Positions 50,753-60,232 of a stretch of 64,000 nucleotides of DNA are shown here, piece by piece (positions within the stretch are counted from its first letter, which is position 1; every line of letters begins with the position of its first letter). Below the pieces are notes generated by a model. The model saw only the letters and a list, made by a program, of their open reading frames with translations. It searched no databases and was not told the DNA's origin. Source of the DNA: Allobranchiibius huperziae. GTDB lineage: Bacteria > Actinomycetota > Actinomycetes > Actinomycetales > Dermatophilaceae. Made by a program: the position numbers and the translations under genes. The stretch covers positions 1,566,929 to 1,630,928 of the forward strand of contig NZ_JACCFW010000001.1 of the NCBI RefSeq assembly GCF_013410455.1, given 5' to 3'.

Positions 50753-51615
50753 CCTCCTCCGACGCCGGCAAGAGCGGCGGATCGTCGCATCGCAAGGGCC
50801 GTCCCTCACCCGGCCGCACCGCCAAGCGACCCGCCCGGCAGGTCACGCCGCCGCGCGAGAAGCCGAAGACCCCCGTCGATCAACACGTTCCGAGCGGTGA
50901 ACGCCTGCAGAAGGTGCTGGCCACCGCGGGCGTCGGCAGCCGCCGGGTCTGCGAGGAGTTGATCGCCGCCGGCCGGGTAGAGGTCGACGGACACCGGGTC
51001 ACCGAGCTGGGCATCCGGGTCGATCCGGACCGCCAGATCATCCACGTGGACGGCGAGCGGGTGCAGCTGGACTCCAGCAAGGTCTACCTGGCGTTCAACA
51101 AGCCCACCGGCGTCATCTCCACGATGAACGACGAGCTCGGTCGACCCTCGGTCGGGGAGTACCTCGAGGGGCGCAAGGAGCGGCTCTTCCACGTCGGGCG
51201 CCTCGACGTCGACACCGAGGGGCTGCTGCTGCTGACCAACGACGGTGAGCTCGCCAACCGACTGCAGCACCCGTCGTACGGCGTGACCAAGACCTACGTC
51301 GCGGTCGTGCCCGGCCCCGTGCCGCGCGCGCTCGGCCGCCAGCTGCGCGAGGGCGTGGAGCTGGAGGACGGCATGGTCAAGGTGGACTCCTTCAGGGTCG
51401 TGGACTCCCGGCCGGGCTGGGCGATGGTCGAGGTCGTGCTGCACGAGGGCCGCAACCACATCGTGCGTCGCTTACTGGAGGAGGCCGGGCACCCGGTCGA
51501 GTCCCTGGTGCGCACCGACGTCGGTCCGGTGCAGCTCGGCGAGCTGCGCCCGGGCAAGCTGCGTCCCCTCTCGAGCCGAGAGATCGCCGGGCTCTACAAG
51601 GCAGCCGGGTTGTGA
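50734..51615 (+). CDS. Ribosomal large-subunit pseudouridine synthase (RluB/RsuA family)
   Basis: Converts a uridine in 23S rRNA to pseudouridine. The 293-residue protein has a basic, serine-rich leader of about 70 residues, an S4 RNA-binding domain (ERLQKVLATAGVGSRRVCEELIAAGRVEVDG) and the catalytic domain with active-site Asp in GRLDVDTEGLLLLTNDGEL, followed by KTYVAVV and EGRNHIVRRLLEEAGHPV. The ATG at 50734 is the second copy of the repeat and overlaps the mini-ORF stop. An RluB homologue follows scpB in many bacteria. Its stop overlaps the next GTG. Confidence 0.93.
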   Translation: MSTPRSSSSDAGKSGGSSHRKGRPSPGRTAKRPARQVTPPREKPKTPVDQHVPSGERLQKVLATAGVGSRRVCEELIAAGRVEVDGHRVTELGIRVDPDRQIIHVDGERVQLDSSKVYLAFNKPTGVISTMNDELGRPSVGEYLEGRKERLFHVGRLDVDTEGLLLLTNDGELANRLQHPSYGVTKTYVAVVPGPVPRALGRQLREGVELEDGMVKVDSFRVVDSRPGWAMVEVVLHEGRNHIVRRLLEEAGHPVESLVRTDVGPVQLGELRPGKLRPLSSREIAGLYKAAGL

Positions 51616-52694
51616 GCTCGCCCGTCCACGTCGTGGGCGCGGGGCTGATCGGGACGTCGCTCGGCCTCGCGTTGTCGCGCGAGGGGGTCGAGGTGACCCT
51701 GTACGACCCGTCCCCGACGGCGGTCGCGTTGGCCGCCGATCTCGGCGCCGGCGCGGCGCGCGAGCCCGACGACCCCGCCGTCGTCGTGGTGGCGGCGCCG
51801 CCGGACGTCGCGGCAACCGTCGTCCTCGACGCACTCATCCGATGGCCGCGCGCCATCGTGACCGACGTCGCGTCGGTGAAGTCGACGGTGCTGGCGCAGG
51901 TGCGCGCGTCGGCCGCCGCGTCCGACCTGGGCCGCTACGTCGGCTCGCACCCGATGGCGGGGCGCGAGCGCTCCGGCGCGGTCGCCGCGCAGGCCGATCT
52001 CTTCGAGGGCCGCACCTGGGTGGTGTGCCCCCACGAGGGCAGCGAGGCCGGGGCGGCGGACCGGGTGAGCGAACTCGCCCGGTCGACCGGGGCCGCGGTC
52101 GTGACGATGGGCGCGGACGCTCACGACCGGGCCGTCGCGTACGTCTCGCACCTGCCGCAGGTCGCGGCGAGCCTGGTCGCCGGCCGGCTGCGCGAGCTGC
52201 CGGACGAGGCAGTCGCCCTGGCAGGGCAGGGAATTCGCGACGTCACACGGATCGCCGCGAGCGACCCGCTGCTGTGGACCCAGATTCTCGCGGGCAACGC
52301 CGAGGTGCTCGCACCCGTCCTGCGCGATGTCGCGCAGGATCTCGACGCGGTCGCCGGCGCCTTGGCGTCGATCGCCGCGCAGGACGGCGACGGCGCGCGC
52401 GGCGTGGTCGCCCGGGCCATCGGGGACGGCCAGCTGGGGCACGCCCGGATCCCGGGCAAGCACGGTGCCGCGCCGACGGCGTACGCCACCGTCGTCGTCC
52501 TCGTGCCGGACGAGCCGGGCGCGCTCGGCCGGCTGTTCCAGGACGTGGGGGACGCGGGCGTCAACCTGGAGGACCTGCGCCTCGAACACGGTGTCGGCGC
52601 CCCGCTCGGCATCGCGGAACTGTCGGTGCTGCCGTCGGCCGTGGATCGGTTGATGACGCAGCTGGGAAACAAAGGCTGGAAGGTCCACGAATGA
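51612..52694 (+). CDS. tyrA: Prephenate dehydrogenase with ACT domain
   Basis: Oxidatively decarboxylates prephenate to 4-hydroxyphenylpyruvate in tyrosine synthesis. The 360-residue product opens with a Rossmann NAD(P) motif (VHVVGAGLIGTSLGLAL). SVKSTVL and the active-site SHPMAGRERSG follow, then the helical dimerisation domain with VSHLPQVAASL. The C-terminal ACT domain (VVVLVPDEPGALGRLFQDVGDAGVN) suggests feedback control by tyrosine. The GTG overlaps the rluB stop and the stop overlaps the cmk ATG (ATGA). A tyrA gene between rluB and cmk is common in actinobacteria of this group. Confidence 0.93.
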   Translation: MSSPVHVVGAGLIGTSLGLALSREGVEVTLYDPSPTAVALAADLGAGAAREPDDPAVVVVAAPPDVAATVVLDALIRWPRAIVTDVASVKSTVLAQVRASAAASDLGRYVGSHPMAGRERSGAVAAQADLFEGRTWVVCPHEGSEAGAADRVSELARSTGAAVVTMGADAHDRAVAYVSHLPQVAASLVAGRLRELPDEAVALAGQGIRDVTRIAASDPLLWTQILAGNAEVLAPVLRDVAQDLDAVAGALASIAAQDGDGARGVVARAIGDGQLGHARIPGKHGAAPTAYATVVVLVPDEPGALGRLFQDVGDAGVNLEDLRLEHGVGAPLGIAELSVLPSAVDRLMTQLGNKGWKVHE

Positions 52695-53380
52695 GCTTGG
52701 CTGAAGACGGTCTGTTGATCGTCGCGATCGACGGTCCGTCCGGGACGGGCAAGTCGAGCGTCTCCAAGGCGGTCGCCACGGCTCTGGGGATCGGTTACCT
52801 GGACACGGGGGCGATGTACCGGGCGCTGACCTGGTGGTGTGTGGATCGTGGCATCGACCTGCACGACCGCTCGGCGGTTGCGCGTGAGGCGCAGACGTTC
52901 CCGCTCGCGATGGGCACCGATCCTGCCGCGCCGACCGTGCAGGTGGGCGACCGCGATATCGCGGCCGCGATCCGTACGCCGTCCGTGTCCGCCGCCGTCT
53001 CCGACGTCGCCACCAACCTGGGCGTGCGCGAGCAGCTGATCCGGCGGCAGCGCGAGCTGATGGCGCGAGTAGCCGCTGAGACCGGCGGCGTGGTCGCCGA
53101 GGGGCGTGACATCACGACCGTCGTGGCGCCGGACGCCACGGTGCGGATCCTGATGACCGCGAGCGAGGAGGCCCGGATCGCGCGGCGCGCGGGCGAGCTG
53201 GCCTCGACCGCGGCAGCGACGAGGGCCCAGGTGGTCGATCGCGATCGGCGGGACTCGGCGGTGGCCTCGTTCATGACGGCCGCGGACGGCGTCGTGACCG
53301 TCGACACCTCGCACCTGGACTTCGACGGCTCGGTCAAGGCGGTGCTGGCCGTGGTGGATGAAGGACGGGGCCGTGACTGA
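52691..53380 (+). CDS. cmk: Cytidylate kinase
   Basis: Phosphorylates CMP and dCMP with ATP. The 229-residue P-loop kinase has Walker A DGPSGTGKSSVSKA, the YLDTGAMYRALTWW motif that binds CMP, the VAEGRDITTVVAPDA segment with catalytic Asp/Arg, and a short lid (RDRRDSA). The ATG overlaps the tyrA stop. The last 8 bases overlap the next gene. Confidence 0.96.
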   Translation: MSLAEDGLLIVAIDGPSGTGKSSVSKAVATALGIGYLDTGAMYRALTWWCVDRGIDLHDRSAVAREAQTFPLAMGTDPAAPTVQVGDRDIAAAIRTPSVSAAVSDVATNLGVREQLIRRQRELMARVAAETGGVVAEGRDITTVVAPDATVRILMTASEEARIARRAGELASTAAATRAQVVDRDRRDSAVASFMTAADGVVTVDTSHLDFDGSVKAVLAVVDEGRGRD

Positions 53381-54047
53381 GCTACGGGCAGCGCCCCTGG
53401 CGAACGCCGGCCGCCTCTTCGGCGCCGCGCTGGTGCGGGTCGTCTACAGCGCGAGCGCCGTGCATCCGGGGCGGATGCCCCGGACCGGCTCGGTGATCGT
53501 GGTCTCCAACCACACCGGCTTCCTGGACGGACCGGTCATCTTCTGCCTGTCGCCCCGGACCGTGCGGTTCCTGGTCAAGCACACCTACTTCACCTCCGCG
53601 TGGGGAGCGGTGCTGAGCCGCACCGGTCAGATCCCGATCCGGCAGAACACCGGTGACCGGGTGGCGCTGGCCGCCGCGAAGGATCTACTCGGCCAGGGCG
53701 GCGCGCTCGGGGTCTTCCCCGAGGGCACCCGCGGCTCGGGGTCCGTGCGCGACGCGCAGCAGGGCGCGGCATGGTTGGCGCTGCAGTCGGGAGCACCCGT
53801 CATACCGGTGGCGACCCTCGGCACCTGGCGTGCGGGAGGCACGAAGGACTCCTGGCCGCTGCCGCGGGCCCGGGTGCGGGTGGTCTTCGGGGAGCCGTTC
53901 CATGTCGAGACAGATCCGGACGTCACCGGCCGCGAACGACTGCGGCTCGCCACCGCGCTGATCCGCGAGCGGCTCGCGACCCATGTGCTGGAGTCGCTGG
54001 CCGAGACGGGGATGACTCTGCCGGTGGGGGAGCGGGACGCCGCCTGA
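53373..54047 (+). CDS. 1-acyl-sn-glycerol-3-phosphate acyltransferase (PlsC family)
   Basis: Transfers an acyl chain to lysophosphatidic acid at the membrane. The 224-residue protein carries acyltransferase block [11 protein letters not shown] (NH-x4-D), block [12 protein letters not shown] and block [12 protein letters not shown], then [10 protein letters not shown]. No clear full membrane span; it probably associates with the membrane surface. GTG 53373 has AAGGA seven bases upstream; an ATG at 53358 is possible. It lies between cmk and der, an arrangement seen widely and matching cmk-plsC neighbourhoods. Its exact acyl acceptor is inferred from family. Confidence 0.9.
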   Translation: MTELRAAPLANAGRLFGAALVRVVYSASAVHPGRMPRTGSVIVVSNHTGFLDGPVIFCLSPRTVRFLVKHTYFTSAWGAVLSRTGQIPIRQNTGDRVALAAAKDLLGQGGALGVFPEGTRGSGSVRDAQQGAAWLALQSGAPVIPVATLGTWRAGGTKDSWPLPRARVRVVFGEPFHVETDPDVTGRERLRLATALIRERLATHVLESLAETGMTLPVGERDAA

Positions 54048-54093
54048 TCACGTGTGCGCCGGGCATCCCTTTCCGGCTGAGACAATGGTGTCC

Positions 54094-55575
54094 ATGACCG
54101 ACGACGCACGTGCCCTGCCCGACAGCGACCTCCCCGACGACGACACGTCGGTGGAGCGTGCGCTGCGTGTCGGGTTGGACGATTTCGACCTCAGCGACGA
54201 GGACCGTGCGCTGCTCAGTGGAGCAGGGGCTGGACGCGACGGTGACGAGGCCGCCGAGGCGCGTCCGGTGGTCGCCGTCGTCGGGCGTCCCAACGTCGGC
54301 AAGTCCACGCTGGTCAACCGGATCCTGGGGCGCCGTGAGGCCGTCGTCGAGGACGTCCCCGGGGTGACCCGGGACCGCGTCGCGTACGACGCCGAGTGGA
54401 CCGGTCGTGATTTCACCCTCGTCGACACCGGCGGCTGGGAGGTCGACGCCACCGGTATCCACCTGCGGGTCGCCGAGCAGGCCGAGGTGGCCGTGGAGCT
54501 CGCCGACGCCGTGCTCTTCGTGGTCGACGCGACCGTGGGCGCCACCGACACCGACGAGGCCGTGGTGAAGCTGCTGCGCAAGTCCGGCAAGCCGGTCGTC
54601 CTCATCGCCAACAAGGTCGACGACAACCGCACCGAGGCGGACGCGGCGATGCTGTGGTCGCTCGGGCTGGGTCAGCCCTACCCCGTCTCGGCGATGCACG
54701 GCCGCGGCACCGGTGACGCTCTCGATGCCGTCCTCGCGGTGCTGCCGGACGAGAGCAACGTCAACGGCGCCTACCCGCGCGGCGGGCCTCGGCGCATCGC
54801 GCTCGTCGGCCGACCGAACGTGGGCAAGTCCTCGCTGCTCAACAAGCTCGCGGGGGAGGAGCGCGTCGTCGTCGACAACGTCGCGGGCACGACGCGCGAC
54901 CCCGTCGACGAGATGATCGAACTCGGCGGCAAGGTATGGCGATTCGTCGACACCGCGGGTATCCGCCGGCGGGTGCACCAGACCCGCGGGGCCGACTTCT
55001 ACTCGTCGCTGCGCACACAGACGGCCATCGAGAAGGCCGAGGTGGCGGTCGTCCTGATCGACGCAGAGGAGTCCATCGCCGAGCAGGACATCCGCGTCGT
55101 GCAGCAGATCGTCGACGCCGGCCGCGCGCTGGTCGTCGCGTACAACAAGTGGGACCTGCTGGACGAGGAGCGCCGCTACTACCTGGAGCGCGAGATCGAG
55201 CGCGAGCTGGTGCAGATCACCTGGGCGCCGCGGGTCAACATCTCGGCGATGACCGGCCGGCACACCGACCGGCTGGTCCCCGCCCTGGAGACCGCTCTGG
55301 CGTCCTGGGACTACCGCGTGCCGACCGGCCGCCTCAACGCCTTCCTCGGCGAGGTGGCCTCGAGCCATCCGCACCCGGTCCGCAGCGGCAAGCAGCCGCG
55401 AATCCTCTTCGCGACGCAGGCTTCCACGCGTCCGCCGCGGTTCGTGGTCTTCGCCAGCGGCTTCATCGAGGCCGGCTACCGACGCTTCCTCGAACGCCGC
55501 CTGCGCGAGGAGTTCGGCTTCGAGGGCACCCCGATCGAGCTGTCGGTGCGGGTACGGGAGAAGCGCAAGCGCTGA
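54094..55575 (+). CDS. der: Ribosome biogenesis GTPase Der (EngA)
   Basis: Assists 50S subunit assembly. The 493-residue protein has two GTPase domains, each with GRPNVGKS (residues about 70 and 245), [14 protein letters not shown] (G3) and NKVDD/NKWDL (G4). A C-terminal KH-like domain ([29 protein letters not shown]) ends in basic residues. The first 65 residues are acidic and extra relative to E. coli Der, as in actinobacterial EngA. ATG 54094 is used; 54085 is an alternative. It ends the xerD-to-der block. Confidence 0.96.
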   Translation: MTDDARALPDSDLPDDDTSVERALRVGLDDFDLSDEDRALLSGAGAGRDGDEAAEARPVVAVVGRPNVGKSTLVNRILGRREAVVEDVPGVTRDRVAYDAEWTGRDFTLVDTGGWEVDATGIHLRVAEQAEVAVELADAVLFVVDATVGATDTDEAVVKLLRKSGKPVVLIANKVDDNRTEADAAMLWSLGLGQPYPVSAMHGRGTGDALDAVLAVLPDESNVNGAYPRGGPRRIALVGRPNVGKSSLLNKLAGEERVVVDNVAGTTRDPVDEMIELGGKVWRFVDTAGIRRRVHQTRGADFYSSLRTQTAIEKAEVAVVLIDAEESIAEQDIRVVQQIVDAGRALVVAYNKWDLLDEERRYYLEREIERELVQITWAPRVNISAMTGRHTDRLVPALETALASWDYRVPTGRLNAFLGEVASSHPHPVRSGKQPRILFATQASTRPPRFVVFASGFIEAGYRRFLERRLREEFGFEGTPIELSVRVREKRKR

Positions 55576-55586
55576 ACCTGGCTCCC

Positions 55587-55609
55587 GCTGCGGTCGATTG
55601 GGCCGCAGC
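55587..55609 (+). terminator. Hairpin after der
   Basis: GCTGCGG (55587-55593) and CCGCAGC (55603-55609) form a 7-base-pair stem with a 9-base loop, 11 bases after the der stop. Confidence 0.5.
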
Positions 55610-55668
55610 GAGGCCGGTGGGATATCGTTTCGCTCGCCCTCCGGGGCAACGGTTCGACAATTTCACAA

Positions 55669-55733
<65 letters not shown>

Positions 55734-55742
<9 letters not shown>

Positions 55743-56468
55743 CAGATCGGCTCTGGCCTGCTCGCGCGGGCCAGAGCCGTTGTCATGTCGCGTCGCGTCG
55801 CGTCGGGAGCGGCGGGGCGGGTCGATGGAGAAATTCAGGCTCAGCCGGGGTCCGGCGGCCGGCTTCTGCTGGGGGACGCTGTGCCGGTAGTCCCGCTGCG
55901 TGCGTCCGCCCATCACGACCAGATCGCCACCGTGGGTGAGGATGGTCCTCGACTTCCCGCCGACCTCCGGTCGGATGAGGAACCGGCGACTCGCGCCCAG
56001 GCTGAGCACCGGGATCACGGCTTCGGCCTGCCGATCGGCGGGCCGGTCGGCGTGCCAGCCGGTGCCGTCGTTGTGGTCGCGGTACCAGTTCATCCACAAG
56101 TGCGTGAAGGATCGCCCGTAGTGGGCGGTCAGTGCCGCCGCGAGGTAGTGCAGCACCGGATGCGGTGCCTGCGCGATGACCGGGTACTCGGCCGTGAGGC
56201 GGGGCTCCGTGACCTCACGGGTGTACATCCACCGCGAGCGCTGCTCCCATTCGGCTTCGGCCATCAGCATGTCCATCAGGGCCTGATCGCCCGCGAGCCA
56301 GCCGTGCACGTGGTCGACCCAGGATGTGTCGTCGAGCGGGATGCGTTCGGCGGTGCCGAAGGTGTGGTCGACGGCCACCCGTAGGCCGCCGGTGAGGTGC
56401 AGGTCGGTGGTCACGTCCAGGTCGGCACCCGCGGGCGTCGGGAGATCGAACAGCGCGTCGTCGGCCAC
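55734..56468 (-). CDS. AlkB-family 2-oxoglutarate/Fe(II) dioxygenase
   Basis: A 244-residue oxygenase likely to demethylate alkylated bases in DNA or RNA. The Fe(II) triad appears as GTGWHAD (His-x-Asp) and a distal His in RDYRHSVPQQ; the 2-oxoglutarate arginine is in PRLSLNF. MNWYRDHNDGTGWHAD is characteristic of AlkB proteins. The GTG at 56468 has GAAGGGA well placed upstream. The last 35 residues are polar and are encoded by the tRNA-Pro terminator and tRNA end on the other strand, so the true protein core ends near SLNFSID. No other repair gene is adjacent. Confidence 0.88.
55748..55779. terminator. Terminator after tRNA-Pro
   Basis: CGGCTCTGGCC (55748-55758) and GGCCAGAGCCG (55769-55779) form an 11-base-pair stem with a 10-base loop, followed by TTGT. 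It lies five bases beyond the tRNA and inside the 3' end of the antisense AlkB reading frame. Confidence 0.7.
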
Positions 56469-56537
56469 GTCGTGCTCCCTTCACCGGGGCGGTCCACCTG
56501 TCCTGATGATGGTCCCTACCACCGACAGGAGAGTTCG

Positions 56538-56561
56538 ATGGATGCCCGCATGAGCTGCTAG
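56538..56561 (+). other. Seven-codon mini-ORF with a ribosome site
   Basis: AGGAGA lies five bases before an ATG that opens MDARMSC and stops at TAG 56559-56561. It sits in the 89-base gap between two minus-strand genes and has no plus-strand gene downstream for 900 bases. It looks like a leader-peptide start but has nothing to lead. It may be chance or a relic. Confidence 0.2.
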
Positions 56562-57412
56562 TCGACCAGGGCCTGGGTGCCCAGCACGATCGCGAGCTGG
56601 AGCAACTCGGCGTCCTGTGTGCCGGGCTCGGCCGTGTAGACCATCACCCGTAGGTCGTCGCCCGCGACGACGAGGGTGTCGCAGGTGAGCGCGATGCGGC
56701 CGACGGCGGGGTGCTCGATGACCTTGTCGCGCGACTGTGCCGGGGCTGCCGGCGCGGGGGCGGCATCCCACAGCTCGACGAACCGGGGGCTGGCGGCACG
56801 CAGCCGACTGACGAGCCGTCGTACCCCGGCGTCGGCCGGGTATCGCGTCGCCGTCATCCGTAGATCGGCGACCAACCGCGCGACCTGTGCCTCGTGCTGC
56901 ACGGCCGTCTGCACGGTGCGCGATCCGCTGCCCATGACGTTGCGCCACACCCCGTTGCGTTCGTCGCCGCGCAGGACGGAGGTCTCACCCATCAGGGCGT
57001 CGTACGCCGCGTTGGCGACCAGCAGGTTCCATGCTGCGTCGTACACGACCAGCGGCACGCCTTCGAGCCGGTCCAGGAGGCGTTGCACGCTGGCGGTGAT
57101 GCGGGTCGGAACGAGGCCCGGGCCCGGCGCGGAGAGCCCCGTGAGGTGGAAGAGCAGCTCCCGCTCGGCGTCGGCCAGCCGCAGGCTGCGGGCGAGCGCC
57201 TCGACGACCTGCGGGGACGGCGAGGTGGCTCGACCCTGTTCCAGACGGGTGAGGTAGTCGACCGAGATGCCGGCGAGCCCGGCCAACTCCTCGCGACGCA
57301 GGCCCGCCGCCCGTCGGTGACCACCCCGTCGCAGGCCGACGTCCTCGGGACCGACCCGCTCGCGCCACCCTCGCACCGCACGGCCGAACTGCGACTGCTG
57401 CACGTTCCCCAT
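56558..57412 (-). CDS. XRE-type regulator with MmyB-like ligand domain
   Basis: A 284-residue transcription factor. The N-terminal helix-turn-helix lies in LRREELAGLAGISVDYLTRLEQGRA (about residues 33-57), preceded by the typical GLRRGGHRRAAGLRREEL run. From about residue 100 is the PAS-like MmyB ligand domain (VPLVVYDAAWNLLVANAAYDALMG), which in relatives may bind fatty acids or other small ligands. The ATG at 57412 (MGNVQQSQFGRAVRGWRERV) starts the family core. It is divergent from an SDR gene, the usual arrangement for this class, which suggests that the SDR is its target. Confidence 0.9.
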   Translation of the reverse strand: MGNVQQSQFGRAVRGWRERVGPEDVGLRRGGHRRAAGLRREELAGLAGISVDYLTRLEQGRATSPSPQVVEALARSLRLADAERELLFHLTGLSAPGPGLVPTRITASVQRLLDRLEGVPLVVYDAAWNLLVANAAYDALMGETSVLRGDERNGVWRNVMGSGSRTVQTAVQHEAQVARLVADLRMTATRYPADAGVRRLVSRLRAASPRFVELWDAAPAPAAPAQSRDKVIEHPAVGRIALTCDTLVVAGDDLRVMVYTAEPGTQDAELLQLAIVLGTQALVD

Positions 57413-57505
57413 GGTGACCCATCGGCATACAGGTGTCCTGGCCCTGTCAGTCCTACGAAGACCGGACGACTGCCTGGCGCACTCGTCGCAGGCAAGCATG
57501 GGCGC

Positions 57506-58222
57506 ATGACCACCACATTGATCACCGGGGCCAACAAGGGCCTCGGCAAGGAGACCGCTCGTCTGCTCGTCGAGGCGGGGCACACCGTCTGGCTGGGCTC
57601 GCGCGACGAGACCCGGGGAGCCGCCGCGGCAGAGGAGGTGGGCGGCCGGTTCGTGCAGCTCGACGTCACCGACGACCGATCCGTCTCAGCCGCGATGGCG
57701 ACCATCGCCGGTTCGGGGACCGGACTCGATGTGGTCGTCAACAATGCGGGCATCGCCAAGCGCACCGGGGGTGCGAGTCAGACCGAGGCACTCGACGGAC
57801 CCAGCGTCCTGGAGGTCTTCGACACCAACGCCGTCGGCGTCGTCCGGGTCACCGAGGCCGCCCTCCCTCTGCTCGCGACGTCGAGGAACCCCGTCATCGT
57901 GAACGTCTCCAGCGCGTTGGGGTCGTTCTGGGCCACGCACGAGCCGTCCCGGCCGGCCTCCCACTTCGTCTCCGTCGTGTACGGCGCGAGCAAGGCCGCG
58001 GTCTCGATGCTCACCGTGCAGTACGCCCGCGCGCACCCCGGCATCAAGGTCAATGCCGTGGAGCCCGGCATCACCGCCACCGAGCTCGGCGGGGGTGACC
58101 CGGGCAGTCACCCCGGACGACCTGCCGCCCAGAGCGCGCGCGTGGTGGCCGAACTGGCGAGCGTGGGGTCCGACGGCCCGACCGGAGCCTTCTTCGAGGA
58201 CGCGGGCGAACTCCGGTGGTGA
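57506..58222 (+). CDS. Short-chain dehydrogenase/reductase
   Basis: A 238-residue NAD(P)-dependent oxidoreductase. The nucleotide site is TLITGANKGLGKETA (residues 4-18), NNAG appears in VVVNNAGIA, and the catalytic Ser is in VNVSSALGS with Tyr and Lys in VYGASKAAVS. The loss of the usual Y-x3-K spacing is not seen: Y-G-A-S-K fits. Cofactor is probably NADP(H) by the Arg after the second strand (GSRDETRG). Substrate unknown. It is divergent from the MmyB-type regulator, with 93 bases between that contain no clear promoter match. Confidence 0.9.
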   Translation: MTTTLITGANKGLGKETARLLVEAGHTVWLGSRDETRGAAAAEEVGGRFVQLDVTDDRSVSAAMATIAGSGTGLDVVVNNAGIAKRTGGASQTEALDGPSVLEVFDTNAVGVVRVTEAALPLLATSRNPVIVNVSSALGSFWATHEPSRPASHFVSVVYGASKAAVSMLTVQYARAHPGIKVNAVEPGITATELGGGDPGSHPGRPAAQSARVVAELASVGSDGPTGAFFEDAGELRW

Positions 58223-58270
58223 CGTGGCGGTCGTAGCGAGTCGCAGCGCCAGCACGGGTGCGCTCGGCCG

Positions 58271-58816
58271 TCACGCGCGGATCGGCGGCCACCGACGACG
58301 GCGCCACTCCTCCCACGTCGTGCATCCCTGCGGTGGGGGTCCGACGGGTTCAGTGCCGTCCAGCTCGCCCTGCGTCGGGGTCTCGAAGGCGTCGGCCCAC
58401 CGGGTGAGCTCCTGTCTCGATATCGGCCAGGTCGTGTGGGGCGCGTCCGACTGCCGCCGGTCGAGTCGCCTGAACTGCTCGTCCTGCGGCAGTGCGAGGT
58501 AGATCAGCTCGACGGTCGCGCCCCGGTCCGCCCCGGCGCGCCGCAGCGCGGAGCGCTCGTCCCGACTCCAGAGGCCGAAGTCGATCACGACGTCGATGCC
58601 CAGTTCGAGCGCACGCAGCCCGACCTCGATGAGCCGTCCCTCGATCACGTCCTGCGCCGACGGCGGATTGTCCTGGCCGTAAAGGGCTTTGACCCATTCG
58701 TCCTTGGTGAGGCGCAGGGCCCCGCGTTCCACCTCGATGCGCCGCGCGGCGGTGGTCTTCCCGGTGCCCGGAAGCCCCACGGTCAGGAACAGGGTCGGCG
58801 GCTGTCTCATCGCCAC
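58271..58816 (-). CDS. P-loop kinase/zeta-toxin-like ATPase (AAA_33)
   Basis: A 181-residue nucleotide-binding protein. Walker A is VGLPGTGKTTAARRI (near residue 13), then LTKDEWVKALYGQD, DVVIDFGLWSRDERS (Walker B-like Asp) and an arginine-rich lid (EQFRRLDRRQ). This is the pattern of small-molecule and polynucleotide kinases, and of zeta toxins, in the AAA_33 group. There is no antitoxin gene next to it. It is the last of five leftward genes; 70 bases separate it from the DHFR-like gene. GTG 58816 is used; ATG 58810 is possible. Substrate unknown. Confidence 0.85.
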   Translation of the reverse strand: MAMRQPPTLFLTVGLPGTGKTTAARRIEVERGALRLTKDEWVKALYGQDNPPSAQDVIEGRLIEVGLRALELGIDVVIDFGLWSRDERSALRRAGADRGATVELIYLALPQDEQFRRLDRRQSDAPHTTWPISRQELTRWADAFETPTQGELDGTEPVGPPPQGCTTWEEWRRRRWPPIRA

Positions 58817-58886
58817 CTCGGTCCATGCTGACGACTGCGGCCGCCCGCACCGGCAACGAGACTGCCGTCGTCCTGCACCCGCTGGG

Positions 58887-59468
58887 TCAATGCAGGTGTG
58901 GGCGGTAGATGAGCTCCTGGGTGCGGCCGTCGAACGTCCTGCTCTGCACCAGCTCGAGGTCGAAGTCGGCCGCGCCGCCGAAGATGGGATCGGTGCCGGT
59001 CTTCCCGGTAATCACCGGGAAGACCGAGACGTGCACGAAGTCGACCAGGCCGGCTGCCATCAACGCCTTGTTGAGCGACAGGCTGCCGTGCGACCGCAGG
59101 GGGATGTCCGACTGCTCCTTGAGCTCGGTGATGGAGGCGACCGCATCCCCGGACAGGACGGTGGCGTCCGGCCAGTCGAAGGGTCCCTTCAGCGTGGAGG
59201 ACACGACGGTCGTGGGCAGATCGCGCATCCGGGCGACCCATGGATCGAGGATCCCCGACTCCTCGGTCGGTGCGCTGAGCATCTGCATGAACTGCTGGAA
59301 AGTATTGGCTCCGAACACCATTCGCTGATTCTCGCCGTACAGGGCGAGGCGACGGTCCAGAAACTCAGGGCCCTGCTTGCCCCAGTAGCCTCCCCAGTCG
59401 CCGGGCGGGCCGTAGGAGCCGTAGCCGTCCAGGCTCATGTAGATGTCGAAGGTGTAGGTCGCGGTCAT
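58887..59468 (-). CDS. Dihydrofolate-reductase-family (RibD C-terminal-like) oxidoreductase
   Basis: A 193-residue protein of the RibD_C/YyaP group. It begins TATYTFDIYMSLDGYGSYG, the group's hallmark, then MVFGANTFQQFMQML, VVSSTL and a dinucleotide-binding helix-turn (IPLRSHGSLSLNKALMAAGLVDFVHVSVFPVITGKT). It is probably NADPH-dependent, but the true substrate is not folate or known. The ATG at 59468 has GAGGGAGC upstream. It follows the MBL gene by 53 bases on the same strand and may be co-transcribed. Confidence 0.88.
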   Translation of the reverse strand: MTATYTFDIYMSLDGYGSYGPPGDWGGYWGKQGPEFLDRRLALYGENQRMVFGANTFQQFMQMLSAPTEESGILDPWVARMRDLPTTVVSSTLKGPFDWPDATVLSGDAVASITELKEQSDIPLRSHGSLSLNKALMAAGLVDFVHVSVFPVITGKTGTDPIFGGAADFDLELVQSRTFDGRTQELIYRPHLH

Positions 59469-59521
59469 GAGCTGCTCCCTCGTACTGGGTCGACGGGTGC
59501 GAGTCGGTGCCGCTTCGGAAC

Positions 59522-60232
59522 TTATCGCCGGGGAGACCCGTCCGGTACCCAGATCGCGGCATCGTGGGCGAAGGCCACCCGGCGCGGGTCGAAAGCGAGC
59601 AGGGTGTCGACCCAGTCGGGTGCGACGGGCAGCGGCGGCGCATGACCGAGGTCGGCGCCGCTTCTGGCCAACGCGTCCTCGCTCCACAGCGACGCCGTCT
59701 CGTGCGACTGGCCGGCCAGCACGATCGAGCCGTCGTCGCACTCGACGATCACGGACTGATGGCCGGCGACGTGACCCGGCGTCGGGACGACGTGCACGCC
59801 GGGCAGGATCTCGGCGCGCCCGTCGAGCACCTCGTAACGCACGCCGGGATGGTCGATGAGTTCGCCGACCGTGTAGTCGCCGCCGCGCGCCGTGGCCAGC
59901 TCGGTGCGTTGGGTGAAGACGGGGAGACCGGCCAGCCCCGGGTTGCCGCCACAGTGGTCGAAGTGCAGGTGGCAGTTCACGACGAACTGCACATCGTCGA
60001 TGTCGACCCCGGCATCACGCATCGCCTGGGGGAGCGGCACGCGCTGCGGGCGGTACCACGCCTCCGTCTCCTCGTCGGCGGCACCGATCCCCGTGTCGAG
60101 CAGGAGCAGCCCGTCGGCGTGCGGCACTGCATACCCGTAGACGGCTTCGATCTTCGGCGACCCGGTCCCGGTCTCTTCGGGCGGCCGCACGAAGCTGCCG
60201 AGGAAGACCCGTCGTACGTCGTCGATCCTCAT
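59522..60232 (-). CDS. Metallo-beta-lactamase-fold hydrolase (AiiA/lactonase-like)
   Basis: A 236-residue zinc hydrolase. The N-terminal AVYGYAVPHADGLLLLDTGIG and NCHLHFDHCGGN (HxHxDH) are like N-acyl-homoserine-lactone lactonases; VVPTPGHVAGHQSVIVE and AGQSHE carry further ligands. It could be a quorum-quenching lactonase or a sugar lactonase. Its ATG overlaps the stop of the aldolase gene (ATGA), which argues for a role in the same pathway, perhaps opening a sugar lactone. That is inference. Confidence 0.87.
   Translation of the reverse strand: MRIDDVRRVFLGSFVRPPEETGTGSPKIEAVYGYAVPHADGLLLLDTGIGAADEETEAWYRPQRVPLPQAMRDAGVDIDDVQFVVNCHLHFDHCGGNPGLAGLPVFTQRTELATARGGDYTVGELIDHPGVRYEVLDGRAEILPGVHVVPTPGHVAGHQSVIVECDDGSIVLAGQSHETASLWSEDALARSGADLGHAPPLPVAPDWVDTLLAFDPRRVAFAHDAAIWVPDGSPRR

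Noticed and set aside
58271-58816. Zeta-type toxin of a toxin-antitoxin system.
   Set aside because: The fold is compatible, but no small antitoxin gene is adjacent and the upstream genes are metabolic.
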